Shown one piece after another: positions 8,701 to 16,271 of a stretch of DNA of 20,304 nt. Position 1 is the first letter of the stretch; the number at the start of each line of letters is the position of its first letter. Position numbers and translations under genes: made by a program. This DNA is from Planctomycetota bacterium (lineage in GTDB: Bacteria > Planctomycetota > UBA1135 > GCA-002686595): NCBI GenBank assembly GCA_004296785.1, contig SCVU01000040.1:1-20304 (forward strand). Direction: 5' to 3'. The notes beneath the pieces were generated by a model. The model was not told the DNA's origin, searched no databases, and was given only the letters and a program-made list of their open reading frames with translations.

Positions 8701-10981
8701 GGCGCGTCATGCCGCGCGTCTTCGGCCGCGCCATGCCGTCGGCAAACAGCGCGATCTGATCGGCGCGGTTGCCGCACACGTCGAACGCGACGTGCGACCA
8801 GATCTCGTCGGGCAGATTCGACATCGGCCAGCGCGCCTCGCCCTGCTCGACGAACGACGGCGTCAGCGGGTGATCGCCGAACGCGTCGAGCACGCGCAGC
8901 ACGAGGTCGTTCTGCTGCACCATCAGCGACACGCGGTCGAACTGGCCCTGCGCGCCGCCGAGATCGAAGAGCAGGTCGCCGTGCTGCAAGCCGCGCGGCT
9001 TGATCCACGCCTCGAAACCGATCGGCTTGAGCAGCCCCGCCGCGTCGCTCCAGTCGACGAGCGGATCGTTGGCCGGCCGCACGAACGTCTCGTCGGGCAG
9101 GAAGCGCCCCTCGGGATCGCGCGTCTCCCAGTCGAAGTGCAGCACGTGGCCCTGGCGCTGGCCGCTCTCGTCCATCCGCACCGCCCACGGCTGGATCCAG
9201 GCGGTCTCGTCGCGCGACGGGAACGACGGCGAGATGTTCGGCACCGTGCCCGGCTGCAGGTTCGCGAGATCGCCGCCCCAGCCGCCGACGTGCGCCGACG
9301 TGAACGGCGGCGGCACCGCGCCGAACTGCGCGTCCCAGCGCTGCGTCACGCGCGGACCGCTCGACCACCACGGCGCGTCGGCCGACAGGCGCATCGCGTC
9401 GTCGAAGTCCTCCTGGCGCGCGAGCACGGTCAACAGCTCGCGCTGCGGCACGACGAGCTCGACCTGATCGCGGCGCCGCGACGCGCGCTCGGCGCCCGCG
9501 GGATCGCCCGGGCGCGAGCGGTTGACCGAGGCGCGCAGATCGAGATCGAACGTGTCGCGCGTCGTGAACGAGAACGGCATCGTCGACCACGCGAGCTCGG
9601 CGTCGTTCGCGTTGATGCCGTTGCGGTACAGCGCCATCGCGCAGTCCTGGTCGACGATCGGCGGCGGCGCGCTGACGCCGTCGGGCGACGTGAGCTCGTC
9701 GGGCACGACCGGCGCGTCGGTCGGCAGCGACTGCAGGCCGGCCGCGGGCAGGACGACGCGCTGCAAGAAGTCCTCGAAGCCGGTGAACGGCCGCGACTGC
9801 TGGACGACGCTCGCGAGGCGCCGCGCCTGCTCGGCGCCGATGCGCGAGCGCGAGCGCGCGAGGCCGAGATTCACGAACAGCGCCTCGAGCACCTCGGCCG
9901 GCGCGGTGTTCAGGTTGACCGGGCGGCGCGCGAGCGGCTGGATCTGTGCCTCGTGCGCCGCGTACGAGTTCGCGACCGCGCGCGCGAGCTTGATGCTGCC
10001 GCCGCGGCCGAGCTCGCTGACCAGCGCGAGCTCGCTCGTGCGCCCGTCGTAGATCCGCACCGTCGTGCCCGCGGCGAACCAGCGGTTGTTCGCGACGTTG
10101 ACGCTGCAGTCGCGGCCCGCGACGAGGTCGTTCGTCACGCGCGTCGGCGCCTGCCATTCCTGGCCGGCGCGCACGCCGCCGTACACCGTCGTGAAGCGCG
10201 CGAGCGTGCGCCACGCATCGGCCGACATCCCGCCGGCGAGCATCAGCGACTCCGCATCGCGCGCCTGCTCGGGTCCGTCGAACGCGCGCAGCTCGCCAGC
10301 GCCCTGCAGGCGCCACAGCGGGATCGCCCACGTCGCCTGATCCATCGCGATCGCGACACGCGGGTGGTTCTGCGCGGGCTTCGGCAGACACGGATCGGCG
10401 TTGCCCTTGTCGTCGACCGCCGAGCCGAGGCCGCGCTGCAGTTGCTTGAAGGTCGAGCCCTCGAGCGCCTGGTAGCGGATCAACTCGCCGCGCAGCCACA
10501 GGAAGCCCGTCGGCTCGAAGCTCGCGACGTCGAAGACCGGCAGCTCCTGCGCGTCGTTCGCGACTTGATCCGACAACTGCGTCGCGCGGTGCAGCAGGTT
10601 CGCGATCATCTGCGGCGGCGCGCTGTTCAAGTCGATCAGCCCGGCCTGATCGCGCACGTCGAGATCCCACATCGTCGCGCGCGCATCGGAGGGGTCGTAG
10701 CCGGAACCGGCGAAGCGATTGTCGACCGCGAGTTCGGCGGCGTCGTCCCAGTACGGCGTCTTGTCGAGCGCCGGGTGCGTGCCCTGCAGCCGCGCCTGCG
10801 CGTGGCGCACCGCGGTGTCGAGCGCGACGCGCGCGCCGGCCTGGTCGACGAGCTCCTGACTCGCCTGATCCGCGTTGCGCACCGTCAGCAGGAACGGCGC
10901 GAGCAGCACGAGCAGCGCGAGCAGCACGAGCAGCACGGTCAGCATCGCGAAGCCGCCGCGAGAGCGAGTGCGCGCGCTCAT
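5702..10981 (-). CDS. gspK: Giant GspK-like minor pseudopilin with LamG-like and Gly-rich insertions
   Basis: The product is 1,759 residues, about five times a normal GspK. The leader ends RSRGG and is followed by FAMLTVLLVLLALLVLLAPF; +5 is Thr15, and lack of Glu there is the GspK signature. The mature start resembles GspK (helix then TPYWDD). Two GspK-type helix-hairpin-helix segments are present: LIDLNSAPPQMI near 115 and VNLNTAPAEVLEALF at 355, the second followed by RIGAEQARRLASVV. Residues about 637-755 look like a LamG/concanavalin fold (FEAWIKPRGLQHGDLLFDLG, then EIWSHVAFDVCGNRADQIAL). A Gly/Pro linker spans about 1130-1172. A second, less certain LamG-like region follows it (RIALFPSGERPR to VIDEVVFGS, about 1365-1422). 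Five copies of a GE-h-I ... RG turn motif are spread along it. ATG 10981 overlaps the gspH stop (ATGA). The frame runs on upstream, but that stretch is antisense-free shadow over gspH. Confidence 0.82.
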   Translation of the reverse strand: MSARTRSRGGFAMLTVLLVLLALLVLLAPFLLTVRNADQASQELVDQAGARVALDTAVRHAQARLQGTHPALDKTPYWDDAAELAVDNRFAGSGYDPSDARATMWDLDVRDQAGLIDLNSAPPQMIANLLHRATQLSDQVANDAQELPVFDVASFEPTGFLWLRGELIRYQALEGSTFKQLQRGLGSAVDDKGNADPCLPKPAQNHPRVAIAMDQATWAIPLWRLQGAGELRAFDGPEQARDAESLMLAGGMSADAWRTLARFTTVYGGVRAGQEWQAPTRVTNDLVAGRDCSVNVANNRWFAAGTTVRIYDGRTSELALVSELGRGGSIKLARAVANSYAAHEAQIQPLARRPVNLNTAPAEVLEALFVNLGLARSRSRIGAEQARRLASVVQQSRPFTGFEDFLQRVVLPAAGLQSLPTDAPVVPDELTSPDGVSAPPPIVDQDCAMALYRNGINANDAELAWSTMPFSFTTRDTFDLDLRASVNRSRPGDPAGAERASRRRDQVELVVPQRELLTVLARQEDFDDAMRLSADAPWWSSGPRVTQRWDAQFGAVPPPFTSAHVGGWGGDLANLQPGTVPNISPSFPSRDETAWIQPWAVRMDESGQRQGHVLHFDWETRDPEGRFLPDETFVRPANDPLVDWSDAAGLLKPIGFEAWIKPRGLQHGDLLFDLGGAQGQFDRVSLMVQQNDLVLRVLDAFGDHPLTPSFVEQGEARWPMSNLPDEIWSHVAFDVCGNRADQIALFADGMARPKTRGMTRLSAPLLDGVAMITVETTEGFPDPCVLRIGEELIEARVTSGKTFMALHDTTGAYAGRGGRLVRERMTLQASGATATPISQGLSKNLNHAAGTPVMLYGYSLALTSDVLSGKSALPTSIGRFAVAQVNAVVGGSATKGDEIIVNDPTNPTGQIATLALGNGIEGNTSNVTALELGPADSGMAPAEVMGAFSQQGGYAVMCQIIIGVRNQTSGQVFTPLTTTKGTPLFGAEVIRYSGWTNNRLLIAQRGVTLNELGITPVAGAMALGGRHAFVTEWGGNMTDPAAMNASLELQVFVFPISLPAPGAVSGVNFPAPIGNKSEIAQLVHTGAERARTEWVRYDSIANGQLVRADPTFIARALVAAHGSGTPQVDAKPGPGAGGPGGGGGGLGPGGPGGGGGGGGAGPGGPGGGGGGPSAPEFDVSLDPAVEPPPAQAPSTAGATSLWSNELGAFDPGYANHYVTKAVWSALQFRGVLGTFPHEHAAGTSIVPTFRTEEAQPNEGWPGSLDPVFLQDGDPNGLAWPVAIQHAQRPVSYVSYPWLLPAPGSSTAAAGQAVVVNYLPGAYTANPGFSAVDPGLDVNCFWVGLDDASPMLIPAGPYGGQPGVNNIVDRRLQSRIALFPSGERPRVAQTVKLGGAVASANAGIGTAVTGGAIASCVIDEVVFGSTTFHSGNIGSVGLGAQMIVATPLLAGSSAFEVSRDSVRLPNGTITQLGVAGSLPEDCGLLRIGGEIVAFMSRDVQSGTIVIAPGGRGLLGTDEETHEVGECVTFLSYRTVGRLAQDVNGGEALLPLVQLDEFPAAGTALVGSELFHWTRQRGGGLDMPLASSAPGADDQRGGPLFRGRYGTSADAHLADTPVIQFPFRYWDRWAERADASELAYYGACFDQPGAYWKECFWHAEPAQAPGPHVGVLVRFDRAEPWDGEPSEGGPLRLQWEGMPEGKAHVFDTLADRVELRAFVKHESTSFDVVNGAAHGWKCAPRLKLFGLRSYAPGRTLRRVDE
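5714..5718 (-). promoter_or_regulatory. Shine-Dalgarno of gspJ
   Basis: GGAGG on the minus strand, 8 nt before GTG 5705, in the end of gspK. It supports the GTG start and not a longer frame. Confidence 0.75.
7471..7589 (-). repeat. Gly/Pro-coding short repeat inside gspK
   Basis: This stretch codes on the minus strand for runs of Gly with GPGGPG steps, about three units. At DNA level a 25-bp segment is repeated exactly at 7471-7495 and 7513-7537, and a looser third copy follows to 7589. It acts as a flexible linker between the LamG-bearing half of GspK and its C-terminal part, and is prone to length change by slippage. Confidence 0.8.
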
Positions 10982-12003
10982 TCGACCGTCCCGTACAGGC
11001 CGATGCCGACCCACTGCCGCGCGCCGTCGGCGAAGTCGATGCCGATGCGCACCGGCTGCGTGTGCGCGCGCCGATCGAGGCCGCCGCCGGCCTGGAAACG
11101 CAGCGTCACCGCGCTCTCGGGCGAGAACGACACGCCCTCGGGCAACTCCACGTCCTCGCCGGCGCCGACGGCGGTGAGCACGAGCACGTCGAGCTGTCCG
11201 CGGAACGGCGTGCGCGCGCTCGACAACAACAGCGGGCCCTCGAGCTGCCACACCGGCGCCTGTTCCTCGACGCGCGCGACCGCGCTGCCGTCGAGCGACA
11301 GCACGAGCTCCTGGCCCGCGTACTCGAGGCGCACGCGTCGCCACACGCCGAGCGGCAGCGCGCCCGGCTCGCTCTGCGCGATCACGTGCCCGCCCTTGGC
11401 GGCGCCGCCGTCCTGCGCGAGCACCTGCGGCGCGAACCAGCCGCGCAGCGCGCCGTCGCGCAGCACCTGCAGGCCGAAGCTCGCGCCCGCGTTCGCCACT
11501 TCGCCCGCGTCGGCGCCGCTGCGGCGCAGCGCGCACTCGAGCGCGAAGCCGGCGCGGAAGTCGGCGGCCGTGTCGCGCTGGATCGGCAGCTCGACGCGCG
11601 GCCCCTCGGCGTCGACGTCGAAGTCGAGCGCGCGGCCGATGTAGCCGTCCTGCGTGAGCTCGGCGTCGATCGCGCGGCCCTGGATGCCGAACGCGCCGAC
11701 GAGCTCGGGCGTCTCGAAGTGCCACGTGCCGACGACCTGCTGGAAGCGCGGCGACATGCGGCCGAGCTTCGGATCGATGCGCACGCTGGCCTCGGAGCGT
11801 CGGCTGATCGCGGAGTTCTGCGCGGAGCGCAGCGCGTTGCGCACGAGACCGACGGCCTGGCGCTTCGACAGGTCGAGCGAGGCGAACATCCCCAGGCCCA
11901 GTCCCATCACCGCGGAGAGGATTCCGAGCACGAGCAACAGCTCGAGCAGCGTCAGGCCCGTGCGCGGGTGCTGACTGCGGAGCGTCGCTTGGGGCGTCGG
12001 CAT
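10978..12003 (-). CDS. gspH: GspH-like minor pseudopilin with inserted LamG-like domain
   Basis: A 341-residue pseudopilin, about twice the usual GspH. The leader ends RTG before LTLLELLLVLGILSAV; cleavage is predicted after Gly16 with Glu21 at +5. Residues 55-82 (ALRSAQNSAISRRSEASVRI) match the start of the GspH globular domain. Residues about 120-280 look like a LamG/concanavalin sandwich: GYIGRALDFD, FALECALRRSG, LPLGVWRRVRLEYAGQELVL, LDGSAVARV. Residues 290-341 (VSFSPESAVTLRFQAGG, PVRIGIDFADGARQWVGIGL) return to the closing strands of a GspH fold. So the lectin-like domain sits inside the pseudopilin domain rather than after it. The ATG at 12003 has a GAGG 10 nt upstream. In known systems GspH links the major GspG shaft to the tip complex; a side-chain domain here would project from the fibre. 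Confidence 0.82.
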   Translation of the reverse strand: MPTPQATLRSQHPRTGLTLLELLLVLGILSAVMGLGLGMFASLDLSKRQAVGLVRNALRSAQNSAISRRSEASVRIDPKLGRMSPRFQQVVGTWHFETPELVGAFGIQGRAIDAELTQDGYIGRALDFDVDAEGPRVELPIQRDTAADFRAGFALECALRRSGADAGEVANAGASFGLQVLRDGALRGWFAPQVLAQDGGAAKGGHVIAQSEPGALPLGVWRRVRLEYAGQELVLSLDGSAVARVEEQAPVWQLEGPLLLSSARTPFRGQLDVLVLTAVGAGEDVELPEGVSFSPESAVTLRFQAGGGLDRRAHTQPVRIGIDFADGARQWVGIGLYGTVE

Positions 12004-12013
12004 CGGGATCCGA

Positions 12014-12017
12014 CCTC
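12014..12017 (-). promoter_or_regulatory. Shine-Dalgarno of gspH
   Basis: GAGG on the minus strand, 10 nt before ATG 12003, in the 22-nt gap after gspG. This is the largest gap within the L-to-I block. Confidence 0.6.
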
Positions 12018-12025
12018 GTTCCGAA

Positions 12026-12652
12026 CTAGGGGTCCTCGCCCCACAGGGTCACGTCGTCGTCGGTGCCGAACGAGCCGTCCGGGCCCGCGGACACGAGCTG
12101 GTACTTGTCGGGGCGCACGAACTGCCCGGTCTTCGAGTTCTTGCGCGCGCGGAACGTGCTCTCGATCTCCTCGCCGGTGTCCGGGTGGAGCGTCACGTAC
12201 GACTGCGGCGTGCCGTAGTCGGCGCGGTGCTGGTACGCGATCGGGTTCCCCCACTCGTCGCGCAGTTCGAACAGCTCGGTCGTGTTGAACTCGGTCAGCC
12301 GCGACTTCGAGTTGTCGGCGTCCGTGTTGACGAGCAGGTCCTCGAACGTGCCGGTGCCGGCCCCCGCTCCCTTCGAGTGCAGCGCGACGACGAGCGACTC
12401 GATGCCGACGTTCACGGTGTTCGGCGGCGGGCCCCACGCCGCGGGGAACGACGAGGGCGGGTAGTCGCCGTGCTCGTGCTCGTACTGATCGATCGCCAGC
12501 GACACGTTCGACATCGACGCGCTCGTCAGTCTCACCTTCGCCGACTCGAAGATGTCGGTGAACTGCGTCAGCAGCACGACCATCAGGATCGCGAGGATCA
12601 CGAGCACCGCGAGCATCTCGATCAGCGTGAAGCCGCCGCGTCCGCCGCGCAT
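12026..12652 (-). CDS. gspG: Major pseudopilin GspG-like
   Basis: A 208-residue major pseudopilin that would polymerise into the pseudopilus shaft. The short leader MRGGRGG precedes FTLIEMLAVLVILAILMVVL, cleavage after Gly7 and Glu12 at +5. The mature part has the GspG order: helix to about 60 (SNVSLAIDQYEHEHGDYP), DEWGNPIAY (132-140), and a closing SAGPDGSFGTDDDV (188-201), which matches the calcium-binding loop of GspG. It is longer than the common 140 residues because of an extra loop around 95-128. ATG 12652 overlaps the previous stop by one base (TGATG), with GGAGG 6 nt upstream, which fixes the start. It heads the pseudopilin set G-H-K-J-I. This order differs from the usual G-H-I-J-K. 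A prepilin peptidase must be supplied from elsewhere. Confidence 0.9.
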   Translation of the reverse strand: MRGGRGGFTLIEMLAVLVILAILMVVLLTQFTDIFESAKVRLTSASMSNVSLAIDQYEHEHGDYPPSSFPAAWGPPPNTVNVGIESLVVALHSKGAGAGTGTFEDLLVNTDADNSKSRLTEFNTTELFELRDEWGNPIAYQHRADYGTPQSYVTLHPDTGEEIESTFRARKNSKTGQFVRPDKYQLVSAGPDGSFGTDDDVTLWGEDP

Positions 12653-15468
12653 CACGAACCTCCGGTGCGGTAGACGACGTCGCAGTCGTCGAGCTGCACG
12701 AGCGCGCTGCGACCGACCTCGCCCTCGACGAACACGCCGGCGCGCAGCTCCGTCGACGCGCGCCCGAGCTGCGGCATCGCGACGTTCTCGCGCACCGGCA
12801 CGCCGTCGACGAGCACGGTCACCGTCGGCTGGCCTTCCTCGCCGCCGATCTCGATGCGCAGGCGCACCCACTTCCCGAGCGGGAACGGTGTGCCGACGAT
12901 GTCGCTCTCGGGCGCCTCGGCCTCGCCGGCCTTGATGAAGCGCACTTGCAGCTGGCCCTCGGAGTGGCGCGACACGCGCGCCTCCGCGGTGAGCTCGCGA
13001 CCCTTCGCGCGTTCCTTCTCGCGCGCGACGAACAGCCCGACGCGCGCCTGCGAGCCCGGCGCGATGAACACGCTCGCCTCGATCGAGACGAACTGGCTCG
13101 CCGACTTGAAGGTCTGGAAGACGCGGACCTGCCCCGGCTCCTTGAACTGCCCCTCGATCTTCACCGTGCCGTCGAGCATCGCGACGATCGGGCCCGCGCC
13201 CTCGTCGCTGGTCCAGTTGTTCTTCAGCGTCGTGCGGTCGAAGCGATCGGTCCACAGCGTCTTGTCGAGGTGGTCCGCGATGCGCTTGACCTGCGCGATC
13301 GCCCACGCGCGCCACGGATCGGTCTCGGGGAGCGCGCGGCGGCGATCGTCGAGCGCGCGCAGCTGGATCAGCGCTTCCTTCGGATTGCCCGAGCGGTAGA
13401 TGCACCACGCGACGCCGGCGGCGGCGGTCGGTTCGTTCGGATCGAGCGCGAGCGCCGCGTCGAACGCCTTGCGCGCCGCGCCGAGATCGCCGGCCTCGAG
13501 CGCGGCGACGCCGCGCAGCACGTGCGACGACGCGCGCTTGGGCGACAGCCGCAGCGCCTGGTCGTAGTAGCGGTCGGCCTCGGCGTAGCGGCCCTGGTCG
13601 TGGCACAGCCGGCCGAGCTCGACGAGCACCGCCTCGCAGTCGATCTCGCGCCCGAGCGCGGCCTGCAGCATCGCCTCGGCGGCCTGCGCGTCGTCGCGCG
13701 CGCGCGCGAGCCGCCCGCGCTGGTACAGCACCCACGCATCGCTCGGATCGGCGAGGTACGCGTTCTCGATGCTCGACCACGCCTCCTCGGTCGCGCCGCA
13801 GATCTCCGCGAGCCACGACGTCGCGCACAGCGCGGCGGCCTCGCGCAGCGGATCGGCGCCGCGCGCGCGCACGAACTGGTCGCGCGCTTCGGTGAACCTG
13901 CCGGCGCGCAGATCGAGCAGACCCGCGAGCAGCAGCAGCTCCGGCTCGGCGTTGGGCAGCGCCGCGTTCGCCGCGCCGCCGCCGGCGAGCCAGGCCGCCG
14001 CGGCCGAACCGAGCGACTGCGCGTCGGCCAGCGCCTTCGCGACGTCGCCGCCTTCGAGCATCACCGCGCTGATCCAGCCGACCAGCGCCGGCTGGTTCGC
14101 GCTCTCGGCCGCGACGGCCGTGCGCAGCACGTCGCGCGCGGCCGCGAGCTCGCCGTTGGCGACGAGCGCGCGCCCGTAGTCGATGCGGATCGCGACGCGC
14201 TCGCTCTTGCGGTCCGGATCGTCCGGAGCGAAGCGCGCGGCGAGCTCGAGCGCGGCCAGCGCATCGCGCTCGCGCCCGCGCGCGAGGAAGTAGCGGCCAC
14301 GCGCCCACTGCACTTCGTACGAGCTGCGCTCGCGCGCGAGCGCGAGGTCGAGTTCCGCCTCGGCCTTCTCGAACAGCAGGAAGCGCTCGTACAGACCCGC
14401 GAGTCGCACGTGCGGCAGCGCGCGGTGATCGAACTGCCGCGCGAGGTCCTCGTACGTCGCGAGCGCGCGCTCGAAATCGAAACCGGCCTCGTAGCAGCGG
14501 CCGAGCCCGAGGCGCGGCGCCGGATCCTCGGGATCGAGTTCCGCGAGGCTGCGGTACAGCTCCTCGGCGATCGAGAGCGCGCGCGGCGCGTCCAGGCGCG
14601 CGGCGACGCAGTCGTCGGCGAGGTCGAGCGCCTGCAGGTACAGCGAGCGCGACAGGCGCGCGCCGAGCGCGTGGCGCCGCAGGTCGAGCCGATTCGCGAC
14701 GGTGTCGGCGAAGCCGAACGAGCGCACGCGCGCGCGGTCGTAGTCGATCGGCTTCGCGCCGGGCATGCGCGGCGTGCCGGTGGCCGGATCGAGCTCCTCG
14801 AACTGGATCGGCTCGCCCGCGCGGTCGGCGTGATTGAGTCCCAGCCGATCGCGGTTGCGGATCGCGCCGAACAGCGGGTCGTACTCGTTGACCTGGATCC
14901 AGTCGTAGAGCGTGCGGTAGCTCTCGAGGCGCGCGGCGCGCTCTTCCGGCGTCTCGCTGGCCTTGCCGTCCGACTTGTCGGAGCGCACGACGCCGCGCAG
15001 ATCCGTGTTCGCATCGACGCCCGCGCCGCTGCTCAGCGCGCCGAATTGCGCGAGCAGTTCCGCGGCCTCGGCCTGCGCGCCGCCCGCGCTCGCCTCGACC
15101 GCCGCGGCGAACAGTTCCGGCACCTCGCGCACTTCGGGCACGACCGCGAGCAGCCGCGACCACAGCCGCGGCGCCGGCGCGAAGTCGGCGGGCGGGAACA
15201 GCGCCCACGCACGCGGCAGCGGCAGCGCCTGCAGCTCGAGCGGCGGCAGCGGCCGCGTGTTCGACGGCGGCACGAACGGATCGCGCGCGATCAGGCGCTC
15301 GTCGGCGCGCGGCAGGTAGCGCGCGACGTCGGGCGCGGCGTGGCGCACGAGCTCGGGCGTCTCGCCGCGCGAGGTGACGCCGCGCCCGTCCGCGCGCCCG
15401 AGCGCGCGAAACGCGACCACGCCGACCAGGCCGGCGGCGATGAGGAAGACGATCGGCTCCTTGCGCAT
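12652..15468 (-). CDS. Membrane-anchored TPR protein with LamG/DUF1080-like C-terminus
   Basis: The 938-residue protein begins with a membrane segment (PIVFLIAAGLVGVVAF, 5-20) and then a proline-rich stretch. The ARDPFVPPSN at 61-70 recalls the DPF stretch of PilP/GspC-type inner-membrane proteins; this is suggestive only. Residues about 285-715 are TPR-like, for example ALATYEDLARQF, GRYAEADRYYDQALRLSP and GDLGAARKAFDAALALDPNE. From about 733 to the end, DRFDRTTLKNNW, SIEASVFIAPGSQARVGLFV, GKWVRLRIEIGG and VLVDGVPVRENV resemble a LamG or DUF1080-type beta sandwich. By topology the TPRs and sandwich should be on the periplasmic side. It lies between the PilO-like gene and gspG, where a GspC or PilP-type coupler would sit, so it may scaffold the platform and pseudopilus. 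No known family fits the full length. Confidence 0.75.
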   Translation of the reverse strand: MRKEPIVFLIAAGLVGVVAFRALGRADGRGVTSRGETPELVRHAAPDVARYLPRADERLIARDPFVPPSNTRPLPPLELQALPLPRAWALFPPADFAPAPRLWSRLLAVVPEVREVPELFAAAVEASAGGAQAEAAELLAQFGALSSGAGVDANTDLRGVVRSDKSDGKASETPEERAARLESYRTLYDWIQVNEYDPLFGAIRNRDRLGLNHADRAGEPIQFEELDPATGTPRMPGAKPIDYDRARVRSFGFADTVANRLDLRRHALGARLSRSLYLQALDLADDCVAARLDAPRALSIAEELYRSLAELDPEDPAPRLGLGRCYEAGFDFERALATYEDLARQFDHRALPHVRLAGLYERFLLFEKAEAELDLALARERSSYEVQWARGRYFLARGRERDALAALELAARFAPDDPDRKSERVAIRIDYGRALVANGELAAARDVLRTAVAAESANQPALVGWISAVMLEGGDVAKALADAQSLGSAAAAWLAGGGAANAALPNAEPELLLLAGLLDLRAGRFTEARDQFVRARGADPLREAAALCATSWLAEICGATEEAWSSIENAYLADPSDAWVLYQRGRLARARDDAQAAEAMLQAALGREIDCEAVLVELGRLCHDQGRYAEADRYYDQALRLSPKRASSHVLRGVAALEAGDLGAARKAFDAALALDPNEPTAAAGVAWCIYRSGNPKEALIQLRALDDRRRALPETDPWRAWAIAQVKRIADHLDKTLWTDRFDRTTLKNNWTSDEGAGPIVAMLDGTVKIEGQFKEPGQVRVFQTFKSASQFVSIEASVFIAPGSQARVGLFVAREKERAKGRELTAEARVSRHSEGQLQVRFIKAGEAEAPESDIVGTPFPLGKWVRLRIEIGGEEGQPTVTVLVDGVPVRENVAMPQLGRASTELRAGVFVEGEVGRSALVQLDDCDVVYRTGGS
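12659..12663 (-). promoter_or_regulatory. Shine-Dalgarno of gspG
   Basis: GGAGG on the minus strand, 6 nt before ATG 12652, inside the end of the TPR gene. It fixes the start of gspG. Confidence 0.8.
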
Positions 15469-15480
15469 GCGTTGTCTCGG

Positions 15481-16269
15481 TCAGTCGGCGGCGGGCTCGG
15501 CCTGTCGCAGGCGCGCGATCACGAACGTCGCGGTCAGGCGCGCTTCGAGCGCGTTGCCGCGCACGGGCAGCACCTCGGCCTCGTCGACGAGCAGCGCCTG
15601 CGTGACGCCGGCGAGCGCGCTCGGGTCCTGCGTGCGGCGCAGGAAGCGCGCGAGCGCGTGGCCGGAGCCGCTGGCGGCGACGCGCACCTGCGTGCGCTCG
15701 AGGCGGCTCGTGCCGGCGCGCGTGTACAGCGCCGGATCGAGCTTGATCTCGAGCAGATCGATGCGCGCGACCTCGCACGCGACCGCCGCGCGCACGATGC
15801 GATCGACGGCGTCGAGGCCCTGCAGGTAGCGCTCGATCTCGTCGTCGCGCGTCGGCGACAGCGCGGGCAGTCCGAGCGCGCGATCGACCGCGAGGTTCGC
15901 GCGGCTGGCGAGCGGCATCAGCTCGGCCTGCGTCGACGCGACGATCGCGTGGTACTGGTTCGCGACGGAGCCCGCGGCGGCATCGACGCGGAACGCGGGC
16001 CGCGACTGGAAGTCGACGGCGGCCGCGAGCGTCGCGACCGCGCGCTCGAGCGCTTCCTTGTCGGCCTGCGCCTGATCCTGATCGGCGCGCGTGTACAGCC
16101 CGGCGCGCGCGATCTGCGACTGCAGTTGGCTGCGCTGGCCGCGCAGCCGCGCGAGGTCCTGCCCCCACGCCGCGTCGATCGCGATCCAGCCGCCGGCGAC
16201 GCACCCGGCGCCGATCGCGAGGCCGAGCACGAAGCGGCGGTTCTGCTGCCAGAACGCGTTGAGATCCAT
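15481..16269 (-). CDS. PilO/GspM-like inner-membrane platform protein
   Basis: A 262-residue bitopic protein: short cytoplasmic N-terminus (MDLNAFWQQNRR), one membrane helix (FVLGLAIGAGCVAGGWIAID, 13-32), then a coiled coil (about 38-80, LRGQRSQLQSQIARAG) and a small alpha/beta domain. That last part ends ARLTATFVIARLRQ, the kind of strand seen at the end of PilO and GspM. The layout, rather than direct similarity, makes the call. It follows the PilM/GspL-like gene after 2 nt. ATG 16269 is the start because a GGAGG lies 10 nt upstream; the frame is open much further upstream only as shadow of the previous gene. It would pair with the periplasmic part of the GspL-like protein in the inner-membrane platform. 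Confidence 0.75.
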   Translation of the reverse strand: MDLNAFWQQNRRFVLGLAIGAGCVAGGWIAIDAAWGQDLARLRGQRSQLQSQIARAGLYTRADQDQAQADKEALERAVATLAAAVDFQSRPAFRVDAAAGSVANQYHAIVASTQAELMPLASRANLAVDRALGLPALSPTRDDEIERYLQGLDAVDRIVRAAVACEVARIDLLEIKLDPALYTRAGTSRLERTQVRVAASGSGHALARFLRRTQDPSALAGVTQALLVDEAEVLPVRGNALEARLTATFVIARLRQAEPAAD

Positions 16270-16271
16270 GG

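Noticed and set aside
5705..10670. Upstream extension of the gspJ frame over gspK
   Set aside because: The frame is open but reads as Arg-rich shadow; the prepilin leader and a GGAGG before GTG 5705 mark the true start.
5786..11644. Plus-strand open frame of 1,952 codons
   Set aside because: Lies opposite gspK and gspH, is built of Arg/Ala/His-rich sequence with no domain, and arises from the high GC of the true genes' third positions.
10982..11725. N-terminal extension of the gspK frame
   Set aside because: Covers gspH in another frame; the prepilin leader begins at ATG 10981 with an ATGA overlap.
12652..16204. Upstream extension of the gspG frame over the TPR gene
   Set aside because: Only the last 208 codons look like protein; prepilin motif and Shine-Dalgarno fix the start at 12652.
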